Of a stretch of 41,371 nucleotides of DNA, positions 25,072 through 33,045 are shown piece after piece (position 1 is the first letter of the stretch; the number at the start of each line of letters is the position of its first letter). The translations under genes were made by a program, and so were the position numbers. The stretch spans positions 1 through 41,371 of the forward strand of contig JAGQQG010000055.1 of the NCBI GenBank assembly GCA_020426325.1. Reading direction: 5' to 3'. The DNA comes from Planctomycetaceae bacterium. Lineage in GTDB: Bacteria; Planctomycetota; Planctomycetia; Planctomycetales; Planctomycetaceae. Under the pieces are notes generated by a model. It saw only the letters and a list, made by a program, of their open reading frames with translations, made no database searches and was not told where the DNA came from.

Positions 25072-26867
25072 ACTCGTTCGCCGGATTTGCGTGGGGATGG
25101 GCCGAGTGGGCTATGACAGCCGGATGGCAGTTCACGATCGTTGTGGCAATTGTCGCAATCTTATGTTTAGGACTCCGGTATGCCTCGCCCCGGCTGCGAC
25201 ACAGCTTGTGGGTTCTCGCACTCCTCAAATTGCTCCTGCCGACATCGTTGTGGTTGCCTTGGAGTCTGGTGAACTGGCCAATCATGTCCACCATCGCAGC
25301 GGTGCCATCGTTCGAGGTGCTGGAACGACAGATGCGGCCATCAGCGTCAATGCTGCCGATCTTGGGAGGTTCTCAGCAAGCAGGAATTGATCGTGGCCAA
25401 TCGAATGAAGTGGCACCAACCCAGTCTGGTTCAGGCCGTTGGGTGATGGGCCTGATGAGTGTCTGGGCGATCGTTGCATTGGCCTACTGGGGGGTGAGTG
25501 CCTGGAGTTACCGCCGTCTGTTGAGAGATGTTGCTCGGATGCCGTCCATTGATGAGGGTCCGCTACGCATCGAGTTCGAACGACTTGTCCAATTGTTAGA
25601 GCTAACTTGTGTTGCCGATCTCCATGTCACCGATCAAGTTTCCAGCCCGTTTCTGTTGGGAGCATGGAGTCCAAGGATCGTGATCCCCAAGGCCATGATT
25701 GATGAACTGAGTTCCGACGAGTTGAGCGTTGTGCTGGCTCACGAGTTGATGCATTGGCGTCGACGGGATACCTGGATCGGGTTCCTCCAGGTGCTGGTTC
25801 AGGGACTCTTCTGGTGGCACCCTCTCGTGTGGTGGGCGGCTGCCCAACTCCAGCACGAACGTGAGAGCGCTTGTGATGATGCGGTCGTCAGGTCGGGCAC
25901 TGTTCTGCCTCAGCAGTATGGCGAAGTCATGCTCCGAGTCTTGACCGTCGCTCGTGGAAGGTCGTCTATGCCGGGCATTCAGGTGGGTGTCTTTGAACGC
26001 GGTTCACATCTTCAACAACGATTGGAGGACGTTATGTCGTTTCATCCGAACAAGCGGCGTTTTGGTTGGGCTTCTCGCGGATTGCTTCTGCTGTTTTCCA
26101 TATTGGTGTTGCCGATGGCGCCCCGTGCAGCCGAGCCTGAAGCGGCGTTGAGCGCTCAGCCAACTGCTGATGCGGAACAAAATCAGGAGGCAAAACAGAC
26201 CCCTTGGCCTCAATTGATCGAGACGGAGCCGAAGACCGGCACGACCGGTGTGGACGCGGGGCTGTCGGAGATTCGTGTCACCTTTGACCGCGACATGGGC
26301 AAGGGAATGAGCTGGACTGGCGGTCCGCCGTTGTTCCCTCCGGTCGACAAAAGCCGGAAGGCACAATGGATCGACGACCGCACGTGCGTACTACCCGTGA
26401 AACTCAAGCGTGGCGAATATTATCGGCTCGGCATCAACTCGACGAGCCATCAGAACTTTAAGAGCACAGACGGCGTGGCTGCTCCGTCGTCCGTGATCGC
26501 GTTCTCAACAGCGGGGTCAAATGCGGCGACCGAGCGACGGGCGAAGGTCCCGACCATTGTCGAGCTTGAACCTGCAAACGGTGCGACCGATGTGGACAGT
26601 GCCACGATAGCCTTGCGGGTTACTTTCGACACGCCGATGGGGGAAGGGATGTCCTGGACGGGCGGCGGAGAGGACTTCCCGCAATCTCGTGGGGGTGAGC
26701 GGGCTCACTGGTCCAAGGATGGTCGCACTTGCATTCTCCCTGTCCAACTGAACCCGGACCATGAATACCACTTGGGGCTCAACAGCGTGCATCACATCAA
26801 CTTCCAAAGCAAATGGGGCGTGCCGATCGAACCAGTGGTCTATTCGTTCAAGACACGCCAGGAATAG
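25068..26867 (+). CDS. BlaR1-like M56 metalloprotease with tandem Ig-like (Big_5-like) domains
   Basis: The protein has 599 residues. The N-terminal half is a BlaR1/MecR1-type membrane protease: helices near 20-37, 45-70 and 125-145, the zinc motif HELMH (225-229), ERESACDDAVV with E266 as probable third ligand, and a further helix near 335-352. The exported C terminus is not a penicillin-binding domain. Two homologous units follow (about 382-481 and 498-597), each with TFD...MGxGMSWTGG, TCxLPVxL, and YxLGxNSxxHxNFxS, resembling the Ig-like Big_5 fold. Proteolysis would inactivate the co-encoded repressor after a signal is sensed. Because the sensor is different, the signal is probably not a beta-lactam. 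Overlap ATGA with the regulator. Confidence 0.9.
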   Translation: MNSFAGFAWGWAEWAMTAGWQFTIVVAIVAILCLGLRYASPRLRHSLWVLALLKLLLPTSLWLPWSLVNWPIMSTIAAVPSFEVLERQMRPSASMLPILGGSQQAGIDRGQSNEVAPTQSGSGRWVMGLMSVWAIVALAYWGVSAWSYRRLLRDVARMPSIDEGPLRIEFERLVQLLELTCVADLHVTDQVSSPFLLGAWSPRIVIPKAMIDELSSDELSVVLAHELMHWRRRDTWIGFLQVLVQGLFWWHPLVWWAAAQLQHERESACDDAVVRSGTVLPQQYGEVMLRVLTVARGRSSMPGIQVGVFERGSHLQQRLEDVMSFHPNKRRFGWASRGLLLLFSILVLPMAPRAAEPEAALSAQPTADAEQNQEAKQTPWPQLIETEPKTGTTGVDAGLSEIRVTFDRDMGKGMSWTGGPPLFPPVDKSRKAQWIDDRTCVLPVKLKRGEYYRLGINSTSHQNFKSTDGVAAPSSVIAFSTAGSNAATERRAKVPTIVELEPANGATDVDSATIALRVTFDTPMGEGMSWTGGGEDFPQSRGGERAHWSKDGRTCILPVQLNPDHEYHLGLNSVHHINFQSKWGVPIEPVVYSFKTRQE

Positions 26868-26950
26868 CTACACGGCCAGGGAACGGATTGACCACCCGTG
26901 CGATGTCTCACATTGATTCCCTCCAGATTCAGCAGCGATGCCCTGTCACC

Positions 26951-27343
26951 TCATTGTTTCTTCCGTTTCAGGACAAACCTTGAGGTGACACCATTCTGTT
27001 GTGTGATTGTCCCCTGCCAGTGACCAGGCTTCGTTCGTTCCACGATGGCCAAGCTTTGCCCGTACTTGCGGTGGTTCGAGAACGTGAGGACGAGTCGCCC
27101 TTGTTCATCGAATGAGGCGACACCAACCTGTTGAGGCGGTTTGACGTTGAGGTGCATGATCTTGCCGTCCTGGATCAGCACCGCCCCTTCCACGGCTCCG
27201 CCACCCGAGTTCTTGAACGCCCGAAACTCCGACTTCGCCAGCAACTTCTGCTGGGCCTCATCCGCCCCCGCCGCAACCCCGACCAGCACGACGACGAAGG
27301 CCAGTGCACTCAACCACGTTCGCCACCGGGGAGAGCTCGTCAT
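26951..27343 (-). CDS. Small exported protein of unknown function
   Basis: From ATG 27343 the protein has 130 residues, with AAGGG about 9 nt upstream. It has a signal peptide (TWLSALAFVVVLVGVAAGA) and then about 100 residues that look beta-rich (VEGAVLIQDGKIMHLNVKPP, GRLVLTFSNHRKY, HWQGTITQQNGVTSRFVLKRKKQ). I do not recognise a family. It converges on the BlaR1-like gene from the other strand, 83 nt away. It is separated from the nucleotidyltransferase gene by a 207-nt gap. Confidence 0.7.
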   Translation of the reverse strand: MTSSPRWRTWLSALAFVVVLVGVAAGADEAQQKLLAKSEFRAFKNSGGGAVEGAVLIQDGKIMHLNVKPPQQVGVASFDEQGRLVLTFSNHRKYGQSLAIVERTKPGHWQGTITQQNGVTSRFVLKRKKQ

Positions 27344-27550
27344 CGTTTGACCCTTAAAAAGTTGGGAGAATTCCAAATCAGCCGTGCCAACGGCACTGTA
27401 CATTCATCGCAACCAGCATGCCATCAGGTGACCAGGTCTGAAGCGACGGCAGGACCAACGACCCGTATGGGTGACTCTTCACGTCACGACGTGAGTTGCA
27501 AGACCAGTCATCGCGTCTACCCGCAATCGCCGGGGCTTCCTTCCCGCTGG
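27344..27550. promoter_or_regulatory. Intergenic region with a 16-bp palindrome
   Basis: The gap between two minus-strand genes contains TCACGTCACGACGTGA (27479-27494), a palindrome with 7-bp arms and a 2-bp centre. It lies upstream of the small exported protein gene, where an operator would be expected. No gene is seen here. Confidence 0.35.
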
Positions 27551-28537
27551 TCAGTCCAGCCCCGGCCACTCGCCGCTAGATGGAGTATCCGAGGGCTGTT
27601 CGCTCTCATCCTCATCGTCTCCGCCCCAATACTCGGACTCTTCTACCATCCCGTACTTTTCGGCGGCTCTTGGGTCCATGGTCATTAGGTGTGCGTAGTC
27701 GTCGCCGATTCCACCATCATCATCGAGTACGACCCCATCCTTTCGCATCTGCTCAAGTTGATCAGCTGCGGATCGTAACATACGAATCATGTCCTCTATC
27801 GATTTCGCCTCAGCGGTCAGCCATTTATTCCGCCAAGTCGTGACATACCGCTTTCTGGCTTCACTCCACAAATCCTCGAACTTACCTCGGACTGAAGCAT
27901 CCAATTGGTTGGCAAAGTCGATCGGGAGGTTGACAGTCTTTATGAGTTCGAGCACGTCGGAGAGGTCTTTGAGCCTTCCCGGATTCGTCATTCCAGAGGC
28001 TAGTTTGAGTTCTACGAGTTTTGGCAGATTAATGTAGTTGATCCCGTCTGCCTCAAAGCTAAAGGACAGTGGCTCTGGGAAGGAAACGGGCTTCGGCTTG
28101 CCATCGCCAGGATAATCGCCCGCTGTAAGGAATTCGATTCGAACTCCCAGCTGAGTATCGCGTAGGTGCTTGCTGTTCGTAAACGGGGGAAGATAACCGA
28201 GACCGCTCAGTTTGTGGTGGATAGTCTTGAGGTCGTCCTTGTTAACCAGAAGATCGACATCTTCAGTGAAGCGGCGCAGGCCGTGCCGGAATAACGCCAT
28301 GCCACCGACGACCGCATACGGGATACCAAGCTCATTAAGCCGGGACGTGACTTTGTGGAGGGCTTCGAATACGGCGCTGCTCTCCTCGAAATGTCGGCTT
28401 CCCTCACTCAATGCCCACCTCAGATCACGGTTAAGTCGCTCTTCATAAATCGGAATATCGGGCGATTGCGAGACGATGGTTGTGTGTGCGTGTTCCGGCA
28501 CTTTGCTGCGAGTTCGTTGTGTCCCGGGATCAGCCAT
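27551..28537 (-). CDS. Nucleotidyltransferase-fold protein (AbiEii/DUF6036-like)
   Basis: The protein has 328 residues. The segment GIPYAVVGGMALFRHGLRRF followed by TEDVDLLV (G78, G79, D93, D95) is the hallmark of the DNA polymerase beta-type nucleotidyltransferase fold. Further on, LPKLVELKLASGMTNPGRLKDLSDVLELI matches the helix pattern of AbiEii-like and DUF6036 proteins. Some relatives are toxins that modify tRNA or proteins; others are of unknown role. No antitoxin-like HTH gene (AbiEi) is adjacent, so a toxin-antitoxin call is not supported. The C-terminal 40 residues are very acidic (GGDDEDESEQPSD). The gene may be acquired, as it has no link to its neighbours. Function remains open. 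Confidence 0.75.
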   Translation of the reverse strand: MADPGTQRTRSKVPEHAHTTIVSQSPDIPIYEERLNRDLRWALSEGSRHFEESSAVFEALHKVTSRLNELGIPYAVVGGMALFRHGLRRFTEDVDLLVNKDDLKTIHHKLSGLGYLPPFTNSKHLRDTQLGVRIEFLTAGDYPGDGKPKPVSFPEPLSFSFEADGINYINLPKLVELKLASGMTNPGRLKDLSDVLELIKTVNLPIDFANQLDASVRGKFEDLWSEARKRYVTTWRNKWLTAEAKSIEDMIRMLRSAADQLEQMRKDGVVLDDDGGIGDDYAHLMTMDPRAAEKYGMVEESEYWGGDDEDESEQPSDTPSSGEWPGLD

Positions 28538-28645
28538 AGCCGCACAAACCGTTAATTCAGGTGATCAGCGCAATGCGTCGAAGCATTGGATGCTGCCCCG
28601 CTCTCACCACACCATATGGATCATCGCAAAGATGAAACGTGATCA

Positions 28646-28673
28646 CCGCCGAACTCCTGTGAACGTTCGGCGG
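28646..28673. other. Hairpin in the gap between the M24 peptidase and the nucleotidyltransferase gene
   Basis: Perfect 9-bp arms CCGCCGAAC (28646-28654) and GTTCGGCGG (28665-28673) enclose a 10-nt loop. The gap 28538-28812 holds no convincing gene. The hairpin is 140 nt downstream of the peptidase stop on the minus strand and could end its transcript, although no U-tract follows. Confidence 0.4.
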
Positions 28674-28812
28674 CCAAACTTTCAACTCGTTGACTCTGGT
28701 CCGTGAGAATCCAACAATTAGAACAGTAACGCCGGTTTCGTGAGGCGTCAAATATTTTGCTGACCATTGATCTGGGCATACGTGAGATCAGGCATTTGTC
28801 GTTAGCAAATCG

Positions 28813-29937
28813 TCAAAGCTCCAATGGAAAGTTCGTCAGTCGTTCGACGCCATCAGCCGTGACAAGATAGTCCTGCTCCAGTCGTATCCCCGCTCGGAGG
28901 TCATCTGTGTACAGGCCCGGTTCGGCGGTGAAGGTGTCGCCTGCTTCAAACTGGTCGTTCCAGTGGGGGTTGAGGTGGGGGGCTTCGTGGGGGAACAGGC
29001 CGAAGCCGTGGCCGAGGTGGTGGGGGAAGCCGCCGGGCAGGTGGGCGTCGAGCATGGCCTTCGCCTGCGCGAACAGGTCGCGGGCGGAGGTGCCAGGGCG
29101 GACGGTTTGCTCGACCAAGTCGAGGACGGCGACGATCGCTTCCCAGGCCTGCTGCTGGGCGTCGGTCGGTTGGCCGGAGACGGCGATCGTGCGGCAGTTG
29201 TCTGCGTAGTAGCCTCGATAACACGGACCCAGATCGAGGACGAACAATTCACCCGCCTGAGCAGGCCGATCACGAGGCGGACCGCCGGGTGAGTTGCATT
29301 GGTAGTCGTTGCCCAGCGCGACCAATGGCTCGCCAGCGACATTGACCGCAGCCGCGTGCAGTTCGCTGAATACCTGTAGCTCGGTGATGCCCGGCGTGAT
29401 GATCTCCCTCGCCCGGGCATACATGGCCTCCGTGCAGTCGACAGCCCGACGGATCATGGCCAGTTCGTCCGGGTCCTTGCGTCGCCGCAGTTGCCAGAGC
29501 GTGGGGTCGAGATCGACGAGCCGATCGTTCGATGCGGAGTCGATGCCGAAGGCTGACAGAACGTGCGGACTGGGAGCAGCGTGTTCGATCCCCAGTCGTT
29601 CCCGCTCACGACCGACCGTGTCAGCCAGCAACTTCGTGGCGACGGCTAACTGCTCCTGCCGCAGCGTGCAGTGCCACTGCGCCTCGAACGTCACGATGCG
29701 ATCGGCCGCGGCATGTTCCGGTTCCTCGTTCGGAGCCGCGAGCGTACATTTCCCGTCCGCCTCAAGGCTGACAGCCGCCTGCATCAACCGATGCGGTCGA
29801 AATCCAGTCAGCCATTGCACGTTCTCATGCGAAACGATCACGGCCCGATCGATGGAGTGCTTGGCGAGTTGTTCGCACAACCGTTCTTGCCGAGCGCGAC
29901 AGTGGGCGGGATCGAGATTGAGAGGTTCGAGAGACAT
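28813..29937 (-). CDS. M24-family metallopeptidase (Xaa-Pro aminopeptidase/creatinase type)
   Basis: The protein has 374 residues from ATG 29937; a TTG 36 nt further upstream is possible but less likely. An N-terminal creatinase-like domain (about 15-150) precedes the pita-bread catalytic domain. Metal ligands are visible in order: FVLDLGPCYRGYYADNCRT (two aspartates), GGFPHHLGHGFGLFPHEAPH (histidine), FTAEPGLY (glutamate) and GIRLEQDYLV (glutamate). Typical members cleave N-terminal residues before proline in the cytoplasm; related enzymes act on creatine-like or other small molecules. It is divergent from the Gfo/Idh gene (137 nt), so it may belong to the same metabolic island, though ordinary peptide turnover is equally possible. 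Confidence 0.92.
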   Translation of the reverse strand: MSLEPLNLDPAHCRARQERLCEQLAKHSIDRAVIVSHENVQWLTGFRPHRLMQAAVSLEADGKCTLAAPNEEPEHAAADRIVTFEAQWHCTLRQEQLAVATKLLADTVGRERERLGIEHAAPSPHVLSAFGIDSASNDRLVDLDPTLWQLRRRKDPDELAMIRRAVDCTEAMYARAREIITPGITELQVFSELHAAAVNVAGEPLVALGNDYQCNSPGGPPRDRPAQAGELFVLDLGPCYRGYYADNCRTIAVSGQPTDAQQQAWEAIVAVLDLVEQTVRPGTSARDLFAQAKAMLDAHLPGGFPHHLGHGFGLFPHEAPHLNPHWNDQFEAGDTFTAEPGLYTDDLRAGIRLEQDYLVTADGVERLTNFPLEL

Positions 29938-30020
29938 GTCAGCGTTTGTAATCCGGTGATCGTGATCGTTCAACGGTGGCGGTCGGCGTTGCCTCCCGGC
30001 TAACCTGTGAGCGCGTCGTC

Positions 30021-30045
30021 GTTAGCCGCGAGCCAACGGCGAGCG
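30021..30045. repeat. Candidate dispersed intergenic motif
   Basis: The sequence GTTAGCCGCGAGCCAACGGC and the following GAGCG lie in the short divergent gap. It contains GCCG/CGGC arms. I recall similar text between genes in other planctomycete genomes, but only one copy is present here, so the call is tentative. Confidence 0.3.
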
Positions 30046-30074
30046 CCTCGGTGCGGTGACTTCAACTCATTACG

Positions 30075-31070
30075 ATGTCAAACATGAAACGAATTCTCGT
30101 CGTTGGTGGCGGCTCGATTGGTGAGCGGCATGTGCGTTGTTTTGGGCGGACGGGGCGCGCGGACGTCGCGCTGTGTGAGATGAACGATGCCGTGCGAGAG
30201 CGGGTGGCGCAGACGTATGACCTGCGGGCGTCGTACGCATCACTGGAGGATGCCCTCAATGACACTCACGATGCAGCCGTAATCTGCACGCCGGCTCATC
30301 TGCACGTGCCGATGGCGATGCAGCTGGCAGAGCGCGAGATCGGGCTGCTGATCGAGAAACCGGTGAGCGTGTCGCTGGAGGGGGTCGACAGGTTGGCCGC
30401 GTTCGTCAGCGAGAAACAGGTGCCGACGGCAGTCGCGTACACGCTGCGGGCACATCCGGCGTTGATCGCAGTGAAAGCCGTCTTGGACGAACAGCGGTAC
30501 GGTCGTGTGTTGGAGGTGGTGGTCGTGTCCGGTCAGCACTTCCCCTTCTATCGTCCTGCGTATCGGGAGACGTATTACACCCGTCACGAATCGGGAGGCG
30601 GTGCCATTCAGGACGCTTTGACACACATGATGAACGCAGCCGAGTGGCTGGTCGGACCCGTCACGCGGTTGGTGGCGGACGCGGAGCACTGTCTGCTTGA
30701 AGGGGTCGAGGTCGAGGATACGGCTCACGTCATCACGCGACATGGCGACGTGCTGGGCTCGTTCAGTTTGAATCAACATCAGGCTGCTAACGAGTCGACG
30801 CTGACGATCGTCTGTGAGCGGGGCACGATCCGAGTCGAGATGCATCGCCGTCGCTGGCTGTCGTGCGTCGAGCCGGACGCGGACTGGACCGTCGAGGGAG
30901 AGTTCGAGTTGGAACGGGACGACATGTTCGTGACGCAGGCGAACCGCTTCATGGACTTCCTGGATGGCAAGGCCGAGCCGGGCTGCACTCTGGCGGAAGG
31001 GATTCAGACGTTGCGAGTCAATCTGGCAGCACTGCAATCGGTGCGTGAGGGAAGCTGGGTAGACATCTAA
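30075..31070 (+). CDS. Gfo/Idh/MocA-family oxidoreductase
   Basis: The protein has 331 residues. The N-terminal Rossmann fold starts ILVVGGGSIGERHVRCFGR (dinucleotide loop 11-19), with ICTPAHLHVPMA and the catalytic EKP (94-96) typical of the family. The C-terminal substrate domain contains SGGGAIQDALTHMMNAAEWLVG, the region that usually supplies the catalytic Asp/His pair. Members oxidise or reduce sugars, inositols or related polyols with NAD(P). The SDR gene follows 86 nt downstream across a palindromic repeat. With the facing operon it probably belongs to one carbohydrate-like or amino-sugar-like pathway; this is inferred from position. Confidence 0.9.
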   Translation: MSNMKRILVVGGGSIGERHVRCFGRTGRADVALCEMNDAVRERVAQTYDLRASYASLEDALNDTHDAAVICTPAHLHVPMAMQLAEREIGLLIEKPVSVSLEGVDRLAAFVSEKQVPTAVAYTLRAHPALIAVKAVLDEQRYGRVLEVVVVSGQHFPFYRPAYRETYYTRHESGGGAIQDALTHMMNAAEWLVGPVTRLVADAEHCLLEGVEVEDTAHVITRHGDVLGSFSLNQHQAANESTLTIVCERGTIRVEMHRRRWLSCVEPDADWTVEGEFELERDDMFVTQANRFMDFLDGKAEPGCTLAEGIQTLRVNLAALQSVREGSWVDI

Positions 31071-31072
31071 CG

Positions 31073-31145
31073 ATGCGGAAGTGGGAATGCGGAACGCGGA
31101 TCAGTAGAATCGCGACCGCTGACTTCCGCATTCCCCGTTCCGCAT
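31073..31145. repeat. Palindromic repeat between two co-directional genes
   Basis: Two 23-nt arms (31073-31095 and 31123-31145) are inverted copies with three mismatches, built from TTCCGCATTCCC-like units, around a 27-nt loop. It fills the gap between the oxidoreductase stop and the SDR start. In RNA it would form a strong hairpin that could cap the first gene's mRNA or lower expression of the second. It is distinct from the repeat at 9509 and 31951. Confidence 0.75.
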
Positions 31146-31156
31146 TTCGACTTCTC

Positions 31157-31954
31157 ATGACTGAACCAACACTGAAAGAATTGTTTGATCTGACCGGACG
31201 CGTGGCGCTCATCACGGGTGGGTCGGGGTATCTGGGGTCCGCGTTCTCGAACGCATTGGCGGAGGCGGGGGCGACCGTTGTCGTCGGCAGCCGTGACGCT
31301 GAGCGGGCTCAAAGTGTGGCCGACGGATTGGTGTCGCCGCAGGGGCAGACGCATCGCGGCGTGAAGTTGGATCAACTGGATGAGCCGTCGCTACACGCGG
31401 GGTTCGACGCGGCTGTCGAGGCTGCTGGGAAGGTGGATATCCTGGTCAACAATGGCCAAAAGGGTCATGCGATGGACCTCACCAACGTGACCGGCGAGGC
31501 ATTCAGCACGGACCTGCAGAACGTAACCGCCTACTTCCTGCTCGCGCGTCGGCTGCACGATCATGTCGTCGAGCGGCAGGCTCCCGGCACGGTGGTGATG
31601 ATCGGCTCGATGTACGGTGTCGTTGGTTCCTACCCCGATGCTTATGAAGGAGTCTGCACAGCAAGCCCTGTGCAATATCACGCGCTCAAGGGAGGCATCG
31701 TCCACATGACGCGGCATCTGGCCGTCTACTGGGCGCGAGAGAACGTGCGCGTGAACTGCCTCAGCCCCGGACCGTTCCCCAACGAGCCGACCGTTCCCGC
31801 TGAGATGGTCGAACGATTGAACACGAAGAGCCCTATGAAACGTATGGGCCTGCCGCACGAACTCAAGGGGGCGCTGTTGTTGCTCGCGAGTGATGCGGGC
31901 AGCTACATCACCGGTCAGAACCTGCTCGTTGACGGCGGCTGGACGTCATGGTAG
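31157..31954 (+). CDS. Short-chain dehydrogenase/reductase (SDR)
   Basis: The protein has 265 residues from ATG 31157; the open frame extends upstream through the palindromic repeat but that part is not coding-like. Classical SDR motifs are present: TGGSGYLG (20-27), LVNNG (96-100), the catalytic serine near S151 and YHALK (Y174, K178). NVRVNCLSPGPF and the C-terminal SYITGQNLLVDGGW match the classical family. It would interconvert an alcohol and a ketone with NAD(P)H. The stop codon lies inside the palindromic repeat at 31951. It is co-directional with the Gfo/Idh gene. Confidence 0.93.
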   Translation: MTEPTLKELFDLTGRVALITGGSGYLGSAFSNALAEAGATVVVGSRDAERAQSVADGLVSPQGQTHRGVKLDQLDEPSLHAGFDAAVEAAGKVDILVNNGQKGHAMDLTNVTGEAFSTDLQNVTAYFLLARRLHDHVVERQAPGTVVMIGSMYGVVGSYPDAYEGVCTASPVQYHALKGGIVHMTRHLAVYWARENVRVNCLSPGPFPNEPTVPAEMVERLNTKSPMKRMGLPHELKGALLLLASDAGSYITGQNLLVDGGWTSW

Positions 31955-32017
31955 CTGAACTCGCCAGAGTTCAGATTGCGCTGGCTCGAACGACTGAATT
32001 CTGGCGAATCCAGCTAC
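31951..32017. repeat. Palindromic intergenic repeat, copy 2, containing two stop codons
   Basis: Arms at 31951-31974 and 31994-32017 (24 nt each, three mismatches) match the repeat at 9509-9585, with a shorter loop of 19 nt. Both copies share GTAGCTG, CGCCAGAGTTCAG and CTGAATTCTGG. The SDR stop TAG (31952-31954) lies in the left arm and the amidohydrolase stop TAG (32016-32014, minus strand) lies in the right arm. The element is thus the whole boundary between convergent genes. Confidence 0.85.
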
Positions 32018-33045
32018 GTTGGTCGGGTAACCATATCGACCAATTCTCGGGCGTTGTCATGGAACATCTTTCGGATATCGTCTGATGAGAGTCCGACCGC
32101 GTCAGCGGCGCGTTTCATGGCTCGCAGTTGTTCGTAGCGGGTGAACGTCATGCGGGGGTCGCAATGGGTGAGGTTGAGGCTGTGATTCTCTTCGGAGAGG
32201 TAGGCCCAGCCGTAGCCGAAGGAGACATACTTGCCTCGCAGGATGCCGACGGGCACATCATCGCTGCCGTACATGACTCGTTCGACACCAACCGTGCGGA
32301 GCAGGGCTGCCATCGCATCCGACTCGCAGACAGAGGAGGTGTCGAACCAGGTGTTGGGCATGTCGCGGAGGCGGTCGCCGGCTCGCTCGATGGGCCATGA
32401 GGAATAGCTGCGGGCACAATGGGCGAGAATCCACTTCGCCCCAGGGTACTGCTGAGTGAGCCGTACCAGATCATCGAGGTTCTGCGAGTCACCGATGCCG
32501 TGAGAGCGAGAGAGGTGCATCATAATCAGCAGCCCGTGACGATCAGCAACAGCGATCTGATGCTCGGGCAGAAAGTCCGTGATGCGACAGTGAACCGCGT
32601 CTCCCGTCGAGGAAAAGAAACGATAGGGTTTCAAGCCGATCAGTTCGGTTGATTGGATCGTGGCTTCGACGTCTTCCGCAGTCATCTCCGGGTGGACGAG
32701 CATCAAACCGGCAGAGTCTGCGTGCGGCTGGAGTTCGTTGGCCAGGAACTCGTTCGAGCCATCAAAGTTGCATCCGCCTGAGAATGGGAACGGAAACGAC
32801 AACCGCTCGACATGGCGGCCCGGCATCAACAAGCGGTCGCACTCGTCGAGCATCGCGAACGTGACGTCCTCAAACCCCGGCTTCACGAACCGACGATACG
32901 GGCCAGACTCCTTCTCGGGATCAGTATGAAAGGCCCAGCGGTAGATGTGCGTGTGGGCATCGAAGACTTGTGCTGGCACGAAGTCGGCGAGTTCTTCGTC
33001 CCAGATCCTTCGATCAAGGTCGGTCAGTTCGAGTAACTCTGTCAC
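32014..33045 (-). CDS. Amidohydrolase-family TIM-barrel protein (cytoplasmic)
   Basis: From GTG 33045 the protein has 343 residues. That start overlaps the TGA of the PhyH gene by GTGA, a typical coupled junction; the frame is open to 33126 but those codons overlap PhyH deeply. Metal-binding residues of the amidohydrolase_2 type are visible: VFDAHTHIY (H31, H33), IMMHLSRSHG, ILAHCARS and the catalytic aspartate in MYGSDDVP. It has no signal peptide. Related proteins are hydrolases or decarboxylases acting on aromatic or carboxylated compounds, and some are sugar-acid isomerase-like. As the last gene of the four-gene operon it probably acts on the pathway product or intermediate. The precise reaction is unknown. 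Confidence 0.88.
   Translation of the reverse strand: MTELLELTDLDRRIWDEELADFVPAQVFDAHTHIYRWAFHTDPEKESGPYRRFVKPGFEDVTFAMLDECDRLLMPGRHVERLSFPFPFSGGCNFDGSNEFLANELQPHADSAGLMLVHPEMTAEDVEATIQSTELIGLKPYRFFSSTGDAVHCRITDFLPEHQIAVADRHGLLIMMHLSRSHGIGDSQNLDDLVRLTQQYPGAKWILAHCARSYSSWPIERAGDRLRDMPNTWFDTSSVCESDAMAALLRTVGVERVMYGSDDVPVGILRGKYVSFGYGWAYLSEENHSLNLTHCDPRMTFTRYEQLRAMKRAADAVGLSSDDIRKMFHDNARELVDMVTRPT

Noticed and set aside
24649..26867. Beta-lactam resistance operon
   Set aside because: The sensor domain of BlaR1 is absent and no beta-lactamase or penicillin-binding protein gene is nearby; only the regulatory logic is shared.
27551..28537. Toxin-antitoxin system of the AbiE type
   Set aside because: No AbiEi-like antitoxin or other small partner gene is adjacent; only the nucleotidyltransferase fold can be supported.
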